From positions 1 to 18,912 of the forward strand of contig JAEWEO010000191.1 in the NCBI GenBank assembly GCA_023389295.1: a DNA stretch of 18,912 nt, given 5' to 3'. Both the position numbers and the translations under genes were made by a program. Source of the DNA: Bacillota bacterium. Its GTDB lineage: Bacteria > Bacillota > Clostridia > Lachnospirales > Lachnospiraceae. The notes under the pieces are model-generated. The model saw only the letters and a program-made list of their open reading frames with translations, did no database searches and was not told the origin of the DNA. Below, in pieces: positions 1 to 7,739 of this stretch. Within the stretch, counting starts at the first letter, position 1. Each line of letters starts with the position of its first letter.

Positions 1-2094
1 ACCTTCATGAGGACTTTCCGTTGCTTCCACAAACTGACCATGAACATAAGGTTCTAGAACTCGGATATCTGCATTATCATTCTGTGTGGACGGGCTTGAT
101 TCCTTGAAATATTCATAGGCACGATTACCATGACCCATCAACGCTTCTGCAAGAATAATCCAACCCTGAGGTTGTGAAAAGATACCGCCATTCTCCTTCG
201 TGGAAGGATTAAACAGAAGTGCTAACGCACCTTCAAAGGCATGCTCTACAAAGGAAGGAGCCATTAGGCGAACACCATACTTGGTATTTAGCTCTCGGTG
301 AACACTATCTAACGCCTTTTCTGCCTGTTCCTTCGTCGCCAAACCACTAATTACAGCCCAGGACTGAGGATTTAGCCACATGCTTGCTTCCTGATTCTTC
401 TTAGATCCGATGACTTCTCCATCCTCCTTAAAGCCGCGGATGAATCGATCGTCCTCCCAGCAATTATCATTGATCGTATTTTTGAGTTCCTTTTGAACTT
501 CATCGATATATTTGATATACTCCGTATCCTTCTTATCAACTGCGATATCACGAATTACAGACATTGCATAGTAAAGCTGTAATGCTACAAAGGAAGACTC
601 ACCCTTCTTGCCCAGTCTTAAACAGTCATTCCAGTCTGCATGAAGACCTGCAGGCATCTTATGGGTGCTCAAGCGCTCCATAGAAAATTGGATGGCTCTC
701 TTTAAATGATCATAAACCGTTCCTTCTTCTTTATTTGCATAAGGAATTACTAGATCAATGAAATCCTTCTCTCCGGTCTCCGCCATATATTTATATACCG
801 TAGGGAATAGCCATAGTGCATCATCTGCTCGGTACGCAGGATGTCCTGTTGCCTGAGCATAAGAAGGATCATCCGGTGTATCCTCATGTCCTGCGTTATG
901 ATCAAATTTAACAAGCGGTAGACCACCACCATTATTTACCTGAGCAGATAGCATGAAGATAATCTTCTCTCTTGCCATGGCAGGGTCCAAATGAATAATT
1001 CCCTGAATATCCTGAACGGTATCACGGTAACCATAACCATTACGAAGGCCGGCATAGATAAAGGACGCTGCTCTGGACCAGATAAAGGTGATGAAGCATT
1101 GATAAGCATTCCAGGTGTTTAACATCGCATTAAATTTCTCATCCGGAGTATTCACCTGGAAATTTTCTAATTTTCCATGCCAGTACTTCTTTAAATCATC
1201 TAGTTCTCTGTCAATTACACCAAGATCAGAATAGTAGTCAAGAATTTCTTTTGACTCCTTGTCATTTTTGCGACCAAGTAAGAATACAAATTCCTTACTC
1301 TCTCCAGGTTGTAGCACCATCTTAGTATGAAGAGCACCGCAGGCATTAGAATTGTAATTTAACACATTGTCGCAGAAGCCTCGTTCCACCGCAACGGGGT
1401 TACCATAGCTTCTATAACTACCGATAAAGCTTGTTTTATCACCATTATAGGATTCAACCTTCGCCCCTGTTATGCCAAAGAAACGTTCCTGTCCATTGCT
1501 ACCCTCAGCATTCTTACCGAAATTTTCATTCACCATTTGAAGAATCTTATTATTGTCTTTAAAATATGTTTTGGTAATGAACAAGGTGTATTGTAAATTC
1601 ACCTGATCATTTTCATAATTGCTCTCGTTGGTAAACTCGATGAAACCAAAAGCAGAAATATTACGTGGTCGATCACTTGCATTCTTAACTGTAACCTTCC
1701 AAACCTCATGAGTCTTATTTAAAGGAACATAGTATAGTACTTCTGATTCAATACCGGTATACTGCGCTTTTAGTATCGTATAAGCGGTACCATGATGGCA
1801 GCTACTTGTGTACTGATCTAAGGGTTTGCCCACGGGTTGCCAAGAAGCAGACCAATAATCCTTTGCATCATCATCACGAAGGTACACATATCTCCCCGGT
1901 TTGTCCTCCTGATTAAAGATGTAACGTGATATTCTTCCGTTTGCCCCACTTTTTACAAAACTATACCCCCCAGCATTGTTAGAAATAATTGCACCATACT
2001 CCGGTGAACCAAGATAGTTAGCCCACGGTGCCGGTGTATTCGGTTTGGTGATTACATATTCCTTGTTTTGCTCATCAAAAAAACCATAATTCAT
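1..2094 (-). CDS. GH94 disaccharide phosphorylase (cellobiose/chitobiose phosphorylase-like), C-terminus cut by window edge
   Basis: Inverting phosphorylase that splits a beta-linked disaccharide with phosphate into an alpha-sugar-1-phosphate and a free sugar, saving ATP in cytoplasmic sugar use. The N-terminus (NYGFFDEQNKEYVITKP, then PAPWANYLG) matches the opening of cellobiose and chitobiose phosphorylases. A GYGYRDTVQD donor-site motif is present. HADWNDCL spans residues 485-492, and Asp490 sits where the family has its general acid. The start at 2094 is set by an AAGGAGG ribosome site. 698 codons are visible; the family is about 800, so roughly 110 residues lie off the left edge. Residues in the middle resemble chitobiose as much as cellobiose phosphorylase, and other GH94 specificities (laminaribiose, oligoglucan) exist, so the substrate is left open. 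No transporter or glycosidase partner is visible. Confidence 0.93.
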   Translation of the reverse strand, partial: MNYGFFDEQNKEYVITKPNTPAPWANYLGSPEYGAIISNNAGGYSFVKSGANGRISRYIFNQEDKPGRYVYLRDDDAKDYWSASWQPVGKPLDQYTSSCHHGTAYTILKAQYTGIESEVLYYVPLNKTHEVWKVTVKNASDRPRNISAFGFIEFTNESNYENDQVNLQYTLFITKTYFKDNNKILQMVNENFGKNAEGSNGQERFFGITGAKVESYNGDKTSFIGSYRSYGNPVAVERGFCDNVLNYNSNACGALHTKMVLQPGESKEFVFLLGRKNDKESKEILDYYSDLGVIDRELDDLKKYWHGKLENFQVNTPDEKFNAMLNTWNAYQCFITFIWSRAASFIYAGLRNGYGYRDTVQDIQGIIHLDPAMAREKIIFMLSAQVNNGGGLPLVKFDHNAGHEDTPDDPSYAQATGHPAYRADDALWLFPTVYKYMAETGEKDFIDLVIPYANKEEGTVYDHLKRAIQFSMERLSTHKMPAGLHADWNDCLRLGKKGESSFVALQLYYAMSVIRDIAVDKKDTEYIKYIDEVQKELKNTINDNCWEDDRFIRGFKEDGEVIGSKKNQEASMWLNPQSWAVISGLATKEQAEKALDSVHRELNTKYGVRLMAPSFVEHAFEGALALLFNPSTKENGGIFSQPQGWIILAEALMGHGNRAYEYFKESSPSTQNDNADIRVLEPYVHGQFVEATESPHEG

Positions 2095-2141
2095 AACACT
2101 TAACCTCCTTATTCATATTTTACTCCCTTTTTCTTTTTGAT

Positions 2142-2169
2142 TTTATAATGAATGCTTTTGCTTTAGCAA
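2142..2169 (-). promoter_or_regulatory. Candidate sigma-A promoter of the GH94 gene
   Basis: On the minus strand TTGCTA (2164-2169) is followed after 16 bp by TATAAA (2142-2147), about 48 bp before the GH94 start codon. The -35 matches consensus at 4 of 6 positions and the -10 at 5 of 6. No convincing terminator lies between the hslO stop and this site, so hslO read-through could also contribute. Confidence 0.45.
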
Positions 2170-2204
2170 TGGCATACCTTATCCTTTTTTTGTAATATCT
2201 ATTA

Positions 2205-3083
2205 CTATCTGCTTCTCTTTACTATCTCTTTCAAATCCTCAACAGAAAAGTGGTAATGCTGATTGCAAAAATGACAATTCACTTCAATGGGCTCATTGTC
2301 TTCAATCATTTCATTGATATCCTTCTGTCCGATAGAAACGATAGCCTTTTCTACCCGTTCCTTGGAACAGTTGCACTCAAAGGTGGTTGGTAGTTTATCC
2401 ATGATTTCCAGACCAAAATCCCCTAATATATGTTCCAGAATCATTTCAGGCGTCATGTCCTGATCAAGAAGTGAGGTTATACTTGTAATTTCATTTATTT
2501 TTTTCTCTAGCAGATCGATTACCCAATCCTCTGCAAAGGGAAGTAGTTGAATAATAAAACCACCGGCACGTCTTACGGTATTATCCTTGTTCATCAGTAC
2601 CCCTAAGGCTACAACAGAGGGTACCTGTTCACTTGTTGCAAAATAGTAGGTTAAATCCTCCGCTATCTCACCGGAGACCAAATGAGTCTGTCCAACGTAA
2701 GGCTCTTTCAGCCCCATATCTCTTATTACACTTAAGATTCCTTCTCCAAGCGCTCCTCCAACATCCAGTTTCCCTTTGTCGTTAGCGTGAATAAGAACCT
2801 CAGGATTATACGCATACCCTTTTACAATACCTTTAGAATCAGCTGTAACCGTCAGTCCTCCAATGGGGCCATTCCCTTTGATCTGTAACGTTAGTAAATC
2901 GTCTTCTCCCTTCATCATGCTTCCCATCATAGCTCCTGCTGTCAGAAGTCGACCAAGCGCCGCAGTAGCTACGGGGCTTGTTTCGTGGATGCTTCTTGCA
3001 TATTCTACTAAATCCTTTGTTGTTGCTGCAAATGCTCTTATCTGATTGTCAGCAGCACTTGTCCTTATGATATAATCTGTCAT
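2205..3083 (-). CDS. hslO: Hsp33 redox-regulated holdase chaperone
   Basis: Cytoplasmic chaperone that is inactive when reduced with zinc bound, and that oxidation and unfolding turn into an ATP-independent holdase protecting proteins during oxidative stress. The 292-residue length is typical. The C-terminal zinc switch is complete: Cys237-X-Cys239 (FECNCS) and Cys270-X2-Cys273 (NCHFCNQ). The N-terminal domain carries the usual SPVATAALGRLLTA stretch near residues 36-49. The start at 3083 (MTDYIIRTSA) is preferred over an upstream ATG at 3107 because GGAGG lies a few bases before it, within the longer frame. It follows the methyltransferase gene on the same strand after 157 bp and ends with TAG. 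Confidence 0.96.
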   Translation of the reverse strand: MTDYIIRTSAADNQIRAFAATTKDLVEYARSIHETSPVATAALGRLLTAGAMMGSMMKGEDDLLTLQIKGNGPIGGLTVTADSKGIVKGYAYNPEVLIHANDKGKLDVGGALGEGILSVIRDMGLKEPYVGQTHLVSGEIAEDLTYYFATSEQVPSVVALGVLMNKDNTVRRAGGFIIQLLPFAEDWVIDLLEKKINEITSITSLLDQDMTPEMILEHILGDFGLEIMDKLPTTFECNCSKERVEKAIVSIGQKDINEMIEDNEPIEVNCHFCNQHYHFSVEDLKEIVKRSR

Positions 3084-3159
3084 AATACCTCCAATTTGAA
3101 AATACATTTAGATAATTGCAAAACTATAAAGTTTTTGCACTTGAATACACGATAGATAC

Positions 3160-3187
3160 GTAAACTTTGCTTAGACGCGTAGTTTAC
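3160..3187. repeat. Inverted repeat GTAAACT-N14-AGTTTAC upstream of hslO
   Basis: Two perfect 7-bp arms (3160-3166 and 3181-3187) are separated by 14 bp in the gap between the methyltransferase stop and hslO. There is no T-run after either arm, so it does not look like an intrinsic terminator. A protein-binding site is possible. The arm also occurs in the operator-like region of xylB at 5779-5785, which may be chance in AT-rich DNA. Confidence 0.35.
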
Positions 3188-3240
3188 TTAACTCTTTTCT
3201 CATTATTTACGAATACTACATTTTTAATTACTCTCTCTAT

Positions 3241-4050
3241 CTACAGATATAACTTATCCGATTGTCTCTTTTCTCTGGCAATGATATAGACACGTTCCGA
3301 AGTCTTTTTCGGCTTTTGAAAGGTCAGAGCATCATATACTGCTACCCATTCCATCCCTGCTGCCTCAATTAGCTCTTTGATGGTATCTAAAGAATATGCC
3401 CTGCGATAATGTACCTCCTCATATTTATGAAATATGTCGGTGGCTGGGTTAACATCTTCTTCCACATCCTCTAACCTCTTTTGCTCTGGAATAAAAAGCG
3501 TTAAATTAATCTCATTTAACATTTCTTCATCATAATAAGTGTTTTCCCAAATAAAGCTACCTTCTTCACGGTTTTCTGCAATGGTATTATCACCTAGAAT
3601 CTCACGGTAGGCATACTCCGTATCTAAATCAAAGATAAAAATGCCCTTTGGATCCAAATAGTTGTTGACTAATTTAAAAACCTGTAGAAGGTCTTCCTCC
3701 GAGAGAATATAATTCATGCTGTCACATACACTAACAACCGCCGCGACGGTACCATAGAGCTCAAATTCTCTCATATCCTGGCATAGATATAGATTATTGC
3801 TTCCTGATTTTTCATCCTTTTCCCTGGCTATCTGTAGCATCTCCTCGGAGTAATCAATTCCTATCATGTCAAAGCCTTTTTTGGCCATGCGTCTGGTAAT
3901 ACTACCGGTTCCACAGCCTAATTCAAGTACCAATCCATTTTCTATCTTATTCTTCTTTAATATTTCCTGTAGATAATCCGCCCACTCATCATAGGGCACG
4001 TTGTCCATGAAAATGTCATAGACCGATGCAAATCCGGTATATGGCTGCAT
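3241..4050 (-). CDS. Class I SAM-dependent methyltransferase, substrate unknown
   Basis: Soluble Rossmann-fold methyltransferase of 269 residues. Motif I is LELGCGTGS (residues 42-50). The acidic residue that binds the SAM ribose follows in MIGIDYSEEML (from about residue 63), and a QDMREFEL segment fits the adenine-contact region. The C-terminal half has beta-rich segments and an HYRRAYSLDTIKELIEAAG stretch, as in Methyltransf_25-type proteins of clostridia. The start is supported by AAAGGAG seven bases upstream. The gene has its own promoter (4115-4143) and lies upstream of hslO, so it may be co-transcribed with it. Nothing nearby identifies the methyl acceptor. Confidence 0.88.
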   Translation of the reverse strand: MQPYTGFASVYDIFMDNVPYDEWADYLQEILKKNKIENGLVLELGCGTGSITRRMAKKGFDMIGIDYSEEMLQIAREKDEKSGSNNLYLCQDMREFELYGTVAAVVSVCDSMNYILSEEDLLQVFKLVNNYLDPKGIFIFDLDTEYAYREILGDNTIAENREEGSFIWENTYYDEEMLNEINLTLFIPEQKRLEDVEEDVNPATDIFHKYEEVHYRRAYSLDTIKELIEAAGMEWVAVYDALTFQKPKKTSERVYIIAREKRQSDKLYL

Positions 4051-4114
4051 ACTTAGCAGCTCCTTTCTAGCGGTTTTATGAATTTATTATTGTGTTATTA
4101 TTTACCGCAAGGTT

Positions 4115-4143
4115 ATTTTAACATACCTATATTCTGTTATCAA
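4115..4143 (-). promoter_or_regulatory. Strong sigma-A promoter for the methyltransferase gene
   Basis: On the minus strand TTGATA (4138-4143) and TAAAAT (4115-4120) are spaced by exactly 17 bp, each one mismatch from consensus, with a TG one base before the -10 (extended -10). It lies about 65 bp before the start codon. A 15-bp near-perfect palindrome, GCCAAAAGTTTTGGC (4146-4160), sits two bases upstream of the -35 and could be a regulator site. Confidence 0.65.
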
Positions 4144-4184
4144 TTGCCAAAACTTTTGGCTCTTTTTTGTGGTAAACCATAAGA

Positions 4185-4234
4185 AAGGCTGTTACAAACC
4201 AGACCCTATCTATTCGCCGGTTTGTAACAGCCTT
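4185..4234 (-). terminator. Stem-loop terminator downstream of xylB
   Basis: A perfect 16-bp inverted repeat (arms 4185-4200 and 4219-4234) with an 18-nt loop starts 10 bp after the xylB stop. On the minus strand the distal arm is followed by TTTCTTATGG, a weak U-tract. The stem length and place argue for a terminator or a 3'-end stabilising hairpin. It separates xylB from the methyltransferase promoter. Confidence 0.6.
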
Positions 4235-4244
4235 ATCAATTTAA

Positions 4245-5714
4245 CTATGCCATAACATCATAAATATTCTTCAGGGTAGGATAAAGCTGTTTGAATATCT
4301 CATACTTTTTGTTGTATTTCTCTACAACTTCCATATCCTGCTCTGTTGTCTCTATTACTTTAATCAGCTTTCCTGCTGCTTCCTCCACCGACTTATATGT
4401 ACCACATCCTACCGCTGCAAGAATTGCCGCACCAAAAGCTGGGCCTTCTTCGGAGTTGATTTTGTCTACTTTCACATTCAATACATTGGCGATAATCTTG
4501 CACCACAGAGGACTCTTTGCTCCTCCACCGTTGATCCTAATTCTTTCCACGTTAACTCCTAGCGATTTCGTAATTTCAAAGGAATCACGTAGAGCAAAAG
4601 CTACACCCTCAAGTACTGCCTGTGTCATATCAGCACGTGTCGTATCCATAGTCATGCCTATAAAGGTACCACGGGCATTGGGGTTGTTATGAGGTGTTCT
4701 TTCACCCATAAGATATGGTAAAAAGAATACATTATTATCTCCAAGCTCTGTTATCGCTTGCTGCTCCTTGCTATATTCTTTCGTTTTTAGAATATCATCC
4801 ATCCACCATTTGTTGGAGGCTGCAGCAGAAAGCATAACTCCCATGAAATGATATTTACCGTCTGCATGGGCAAATGCATGAAGCGCATTCTTATCATCTA
4901 CTGCAAATTCTTTGGAAGAAATAAAAACTACACCCGAGGTTCCTAAGGATACGTTACATTTACCTTCTCCTACGGTTCCGGTTCCCACGGCTGCTACTGC
5001 CTGATCGCCACCGCCTGCAATAATTTTAACATTCGTAGATAAACCGAGTTCCTTAGCCGCTTTTTCTGTCAGGTTTCCAACAACCTCATAGGATTCATAA
5101 ATCTTTGCCATCTGTTCTTCCTTTAAATCACAGATTTCAAGCATTTCCTTGGACCAGCATTTATTTTTAACATCTAACAGTAACATACCGGAAGCATCGG
5201 ATACATCCGTACAATGTACGCCGGATAACAGATAAGCGATATAATCCTTCGGTAACATTACCTTATTGATCTTAGCGAAATTATTAGGCTCATTGTTTCT
5301 AACCCATAATATCTTAGGTGCGGTGAATCCGGTTAAAGCGATATTAGCGGTATAGCCAGAGATTTTCTCTCTACCAATTTCATTATTTAAATAATCACAT
5401 TCCGCTTGTGTACGTCCATCATTCCATAAAATAGCCGGGCGAATAACCTGATCCTTATCATCTAGAATAACCATTCCATGCATCTGACCACTAAAGCTGA
5501 TACCATCAATTTGTGATTTATCACAATCCTTTGTCAGCTCCTTCATTCCATCGACAAATGCTGTGTACCAGTCCTCCGGATTTTGCTCTGACCAGCCTGG
5601 CTTTGGATAACATAGTGGGTATTCTCTTGTTACAATACTCTTAATCTCTCCTACCTCATTCATTAACAGAAGCTTAATCGATGAGGTCCCTAAATCCACA
5701 CCTATGTATAACAT
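4245..5714 (-). CDS. xylB: Xylulokinase (FGGY carbohydrate kinase)
   Basis: Phosphorylates D-xylulose to xylulose-5-phosphate with ATP, feeding the pentose phosphate pathway; cytoplasmic. 489 residues, full length. The N-terminal phosphate-binding loop IGVDLGTSS is at residues 4-12. Sugar-site motifs SGQMHGM (75-81) and LWNDGRT (96-102) are of the xylulokinase type. AGGGDQAVAAVGTG (233-246) carries Asp237, equivalent to the catalytic base of E. coli XylB, and the C-terminal INGGGAKSPLW adenosine-site motif follows. The start at 5714 is chosen because AAAGGAG lies 8 nt upstream; the frame extends nine codons further without a ribosome site. It is divergent from a ROK regulator, the usual XylR arrangement. 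No xylA is visible, so the isomerase must be elsewhere. It ends with TAG. Confidence 0.95.
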   Translation of the reverse strand: MLYIGVDLGTSSIKLLLMNEVGEIKSIVTREYPLCYPKPGWSEQNPEDWYTAFVDGMKELTKDCDKSQIDGISFSGQMHGMVILDDKDQVIRPAILWNDGRTQAECDYLNNEIGREKISGYTANIALTGFTAPKILWVRNNEPNNFAKINKVMLPKDYIAYLLSGVHCTDVSDASGMLLLDVKNKCWSKEMLEICDLKEEQMAKIYESYEVVGNLTEKAAKELGLSTNVKIIAGGGDQAVAAVGTGTVGEGKCNVSLGTSGVVFISSKEFAVDDKNALHAFAHADGKYHFMGVMLSAAASNKWWMDDILKTKEYSKEQQAITELGDNNVFFLPYLMGERTPHNNPNARGTFIGMTMDTTRADMTQAVLEGVAFALRDSFEITKSLGVNVERIRINGGGAKSPLWCKIIANVLNVKVDKINSEEGPAFGAAILAAVGCGTYKSVEEAAGKLIKVIETTEQDMEVVEKYNKKYEIFKQLYPTLKNIYDVMA

Positions 5715-5779
5715 GATACGTACTCCTTTCACTAAGACCATTGTTTTATTTTGACCTAATCTAACATTGATTTGATGAG

Positions 5780-5801
5780 TAAACTAATTATGATTTAACT
5801 A
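5780..5801. promoter_or_regulatory. Candidate XylR (ROK) operator overlapping the xylB -10
   Basis: Read on the minus strand this segment begins TAGTTAAATCATAATTAGTTTA: two direct TAGTTwA elements spaced 15 bp. It covers the -10 box and start region of xylB, where a bound repressor would block RNA polymerase. The TATGATTTAACTA part (5789-5801, plus strand) recurs almost exactly at 5978-5989. Bacillus XylR half-sites (TTAGTTTGT) are similar. The link to this regulator is inference. Confidence 0.5.
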
Positions 5802-5826
5802 TAGCAAGTCACTCATAACCTGTCAA
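5798..5826 (-). promoter_or_regulatory. Near-consensus sigma-A promoter of xylB
   Basis: On the minus strand TTGACA (5821-5826, perfect) is followed by a 17-bp spacer and TATAGT (5798-5803, 5 of 6). The start point would fall near 5790, giving a leader of about 75 nt. So strong a promoter needs a repressor to make the kinase inducible, and an operator-like repeat overlaps its -10 and start point. Confidence 0.8.
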
Positions 5827-5970
5827 GTAATAATACTTCACATAAGTCGCCCTATTTTTCTATTCACTTTTTCTTCATACATCTGGCTTTCTTTTTTATG
5901 TATCCGGCCAATCTCTTGTGCCTTATAATTTTTCTTTTAAAAAAACTCAAACTATGTTACCATTATGAAA

Positions 5971-5990
5971 GGTTAACTATGATTAACTAG
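5971..5990. promoter_or_regulatory. Second operator-like element upstream of the ROK gene
   Basis: GGTTAACTATGATTAACTAG contains TATGATTAACTA, nearly identical to the element at the xylB promoter, and an imperfect palindrome TTAA-N6-TTAA (5973-5986). It lies about 190 bp from the first element and upstream of the regulator's likely promoter. An autoregulatory or looping site is plausible but unproven. Confidence 0.42.
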
Positions 5991-6016
5991 AAGTGAACAG
6001 TTTTTGCTCGCTTTGA

Positions 6017-6046
6017 TTACTCTAATAAAAATGAAAACGTATACAA
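6017..6046 (+). promoter_or_regulatory. cre box (CcpA site) overlapping the likely -10 of the ROK gene
   Basis: ATGAAAACGTATACAA at 6031-6046 matches every position of the catabolite-responsive element consensus WTGNAARCGNWWWCAW. It covers a plausible -10 (TATACA, 6040-6045) that lies 17 bp after a weak -35 (TTACTC, 6017-6022), 45 bp before the start codon. CcpA binding here would be expected to repress the regulator gene when preferred sugars are present. The promoter boxes are weaker evidence than the cre match. Confidence 0.65.
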
Positions 6047-6090
6047 TAAAAAATAGATAATATCAAATATAGAAACGAAGGGTGACTGTA

Positions 6091-7251
6091 ATGATAACAG
6101 GCAGTAAAGAACTAATTAGAGACATTAATACGAATCTGGTATTAGAAACCATCATTCATTATACGGCAATCTCCAGAGCAGCAATCGCTAAGCATCTGGG
6201 GCTAACAAAGGCAACCATATCAGCTATTGTCCAGGAACTAATTAACAAGAAGTTGGTAGTGGAAATCGGTAGTGACGATACTAGCCTTGGAAGAAAACCA
6301 ATCTTATTAAGTCTACACAAGAAGGCTGGTTTTGCTATCTGTATCGATATCGGTGTTGATACCATATCAATTTTAGTGTCGGACTTAATTGGTGAGGACT
6401 GCAGTTTAAAGCAAATTAAGACACCAAAAGATACGGCAAATATCGTTAATATTTTAATTAATTTAATTGAATCCATGAAACTTCCTAAGGACTCTCCCTA
6501 TGGACTGGTTGGGATTACACTCGGTATTCATGGTGTTACCGCTAATAATCAAGTCTCTTTTGCTCCATATTATAATCTGACCAATGTAAGTCTTGCAAAG
6601 GAACTAAAGGAGCACTTTAATGCCCCTGTATATCTGGAAAACGAGGCTAATCTCTCGGTCATTGGCGAAAACACCTTCCAGTATGACTACGCTAATATTG
6701 CTAATATCAGCGTACATTCCGGAATTGGTTTGGGTCTCATAATAAATCATAAACTATATACTGGTTTTAATGGAAGAGCGGGAGAATTCGGTCATACTAT
6801 TATAGAAATTGATGGAAGACAGTGTCCCTGTGGTAACAAAGGGTGCTTTGAACAGTATGTTTCAGAACGCACCTTATTAAAACGCTTTGCCTTATTAAAA
6901 GAGTTAGAAGAGGCTAGCTTTGAACAGTTTAAAGCTGCATATGAAGTAGAGGATCCGGATGCGATTTTAATTATGGAGGACTTTGTTAAATATATGTCCG
7001 TGGGTGTAAATAACATCTTAAATGCATATAATCCGGACATTGTCATTATTAATAGCTCCTTTACGATATTCTTTCCGCAGATTACGGAGCGCATTGAAGC
7101 TTCACTTACTAGCAAAATGAATAGTTATAAGCGTATTGTTCCCTCCGTGTTACAGGACACCTCCATATTGCTTGGCGGTATCTGTGTAGCTATCAAAGGC
7201 TTCTTAGGGGTTGAATCCCTTAAGTTAAATCCCATCGATATCAGAGGTTGA
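6091..7251 (+). CDS. xylR: ROK-family transcriptional repressor, probable XylR
   Basis: DNA-binding sugar-responsive repressor of 386 residues. The N-terminal winged helix-turn-helix is at about 26-58 (ISRAAIAKHLGLTKATISAI). A sugar-kinase-like ROK domain follows from about residue 80. ENEANLSV (183-190) and GRAGEFGH (228-235) are typical, and the ROK zinc site is His235 with Cys245, Cys247 and Cys252 in CPCGNKGC. The first phosphate loop reads DIGVDT rather than the DIGGT of active kinases, as expected for a regulator. ATG at 6091 is chosen over GTG at 6082 because GAAGGGTGA lies at a proper distance only from the ATG. Divergence from xylB and the shared operator-like repeats suggest it represses xylB until xylose binds. 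The symbol rests on this context; other sugars are possible. Confidence 0.88.
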   Translation: MITGSKELIRDINTNLVLETIIHYTAISRAAIAKHLGLTKATISAIVQELINKKLVVEIGSDDTSLGRKPILLSLHKKAGFAICIDIGVDTISILVSDLIGEDCSLKQIKTPKDTANIVNILINLIESMKLPKDSPYGLVGITLGIHGVTANNQVSFAPYYNLTNVSLAKELKEHFNAPVYLENEANLSVIGENTFQYDYANIANISVHSGIGLGLIINHKLYTGFNGRAGEFGHTIIEIDGRQCPCGNKGCFEQYVSERTLLKRFALLKELEEASFEQFKAAYEVEDPDAILIMEDFVKYMSVGVNNILNAYNPDIVIINSSFTIFFPQITERIEASLTSKMNSYKRIVPSVLQDTSILLGGICVAIKGFLGVESLKLNPIDIRG

Positions 7252-7283
7252 GGCCAACAGCTTAGGTATCCCTTACTCAGTTC

Positions 7284-7739
7284 TCAGTCGTGGTGCGAAC
7301 CGGAGGATGATTGTTTCATACGGTATAGCAAAATCTGGGTAAGGTAGAGTAACACCCCAATACTTACAAATCCTGCACCCGTGAACCAGTAAACACAAAT
7401 TAGTGTGTTGGTTGTACCATAGATATCAAGCACTCCTTGGAAGATGCTCCCCATGGTTAATGTCGCAATTCCAGCATTATACAGGTTCACAGGAAATCTA
7501 CCCGGAACACGGCTACATCCACGGCCACAGCCAAACAAAGACATGCTACTAAAAGGTAGGGCGCCGCCAATTAACGGAAACAAAAAGGCATAAATCATGT
7601 ATCCGGAGTAAACCTCATGGCTAAAGTTCTCATAAATAGCTCCGAATATGGCACAGAACAGAGTGATCAGTAAATATACAAAACCTGCTTTTGCAAAATG
7701 TTCCTTCTGTTTTTCAATATCCGATATAAACAATATCAC
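7284..7739 (-). CDS. Small four-helix membrane protein of unknown function
   Basis: Not recognised. 151 residues with four predicted membrane segments (about 18-35, 45-68, 86-104 and 113-138) and a short polar C-terminal tail ending in two histidines. The loop between helices 2 and 3 holds an unusual Cys-Gly-Arg-Gly-Cys-Ser-Arg motif (71-77), possibly a disulfide or metal pair. The start is GTG at 7739, with AAGGAG five bases upstream, so the gene overlaps the end of the phosphodiester glycosidase gene by 26 bp in another frame and is probably translationally coupled to it. The overlap implies a shared role at the membrane. It converges with the ROK gene with only 32 bp between stops and no clear terminator. 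Confidence 0.75.
   Translation of the reverse strand: MILFISDIEKQKEHFAKAGFVYLLITLFCAIFGAIYENFSHEVYSGYMIYAFLFPLIGGALPFSSMSLFGCGRGCSRVPGRFPVNLYNAGIATLTMGSIFQGVLDIYGTTNTLICVYWFTGAGFVSIGVLLYLTQILLYRMKQSSSGSHHD

Noticed and set aside
4146..4160. Palindrome GCCAAAACTTTTGGC plus T-run as a plus-strand terminator
   Set aside because: No plus-strand gene lies upstream to terminate. Its place beside the methyltransferase -35 fits an operator or chance better.
7252..7283. Shared terminator between the convergent ROK gene and four-helix protein gene
   Set aside because: Only 32 bp, with no stable stem or T-run seen on either strand.
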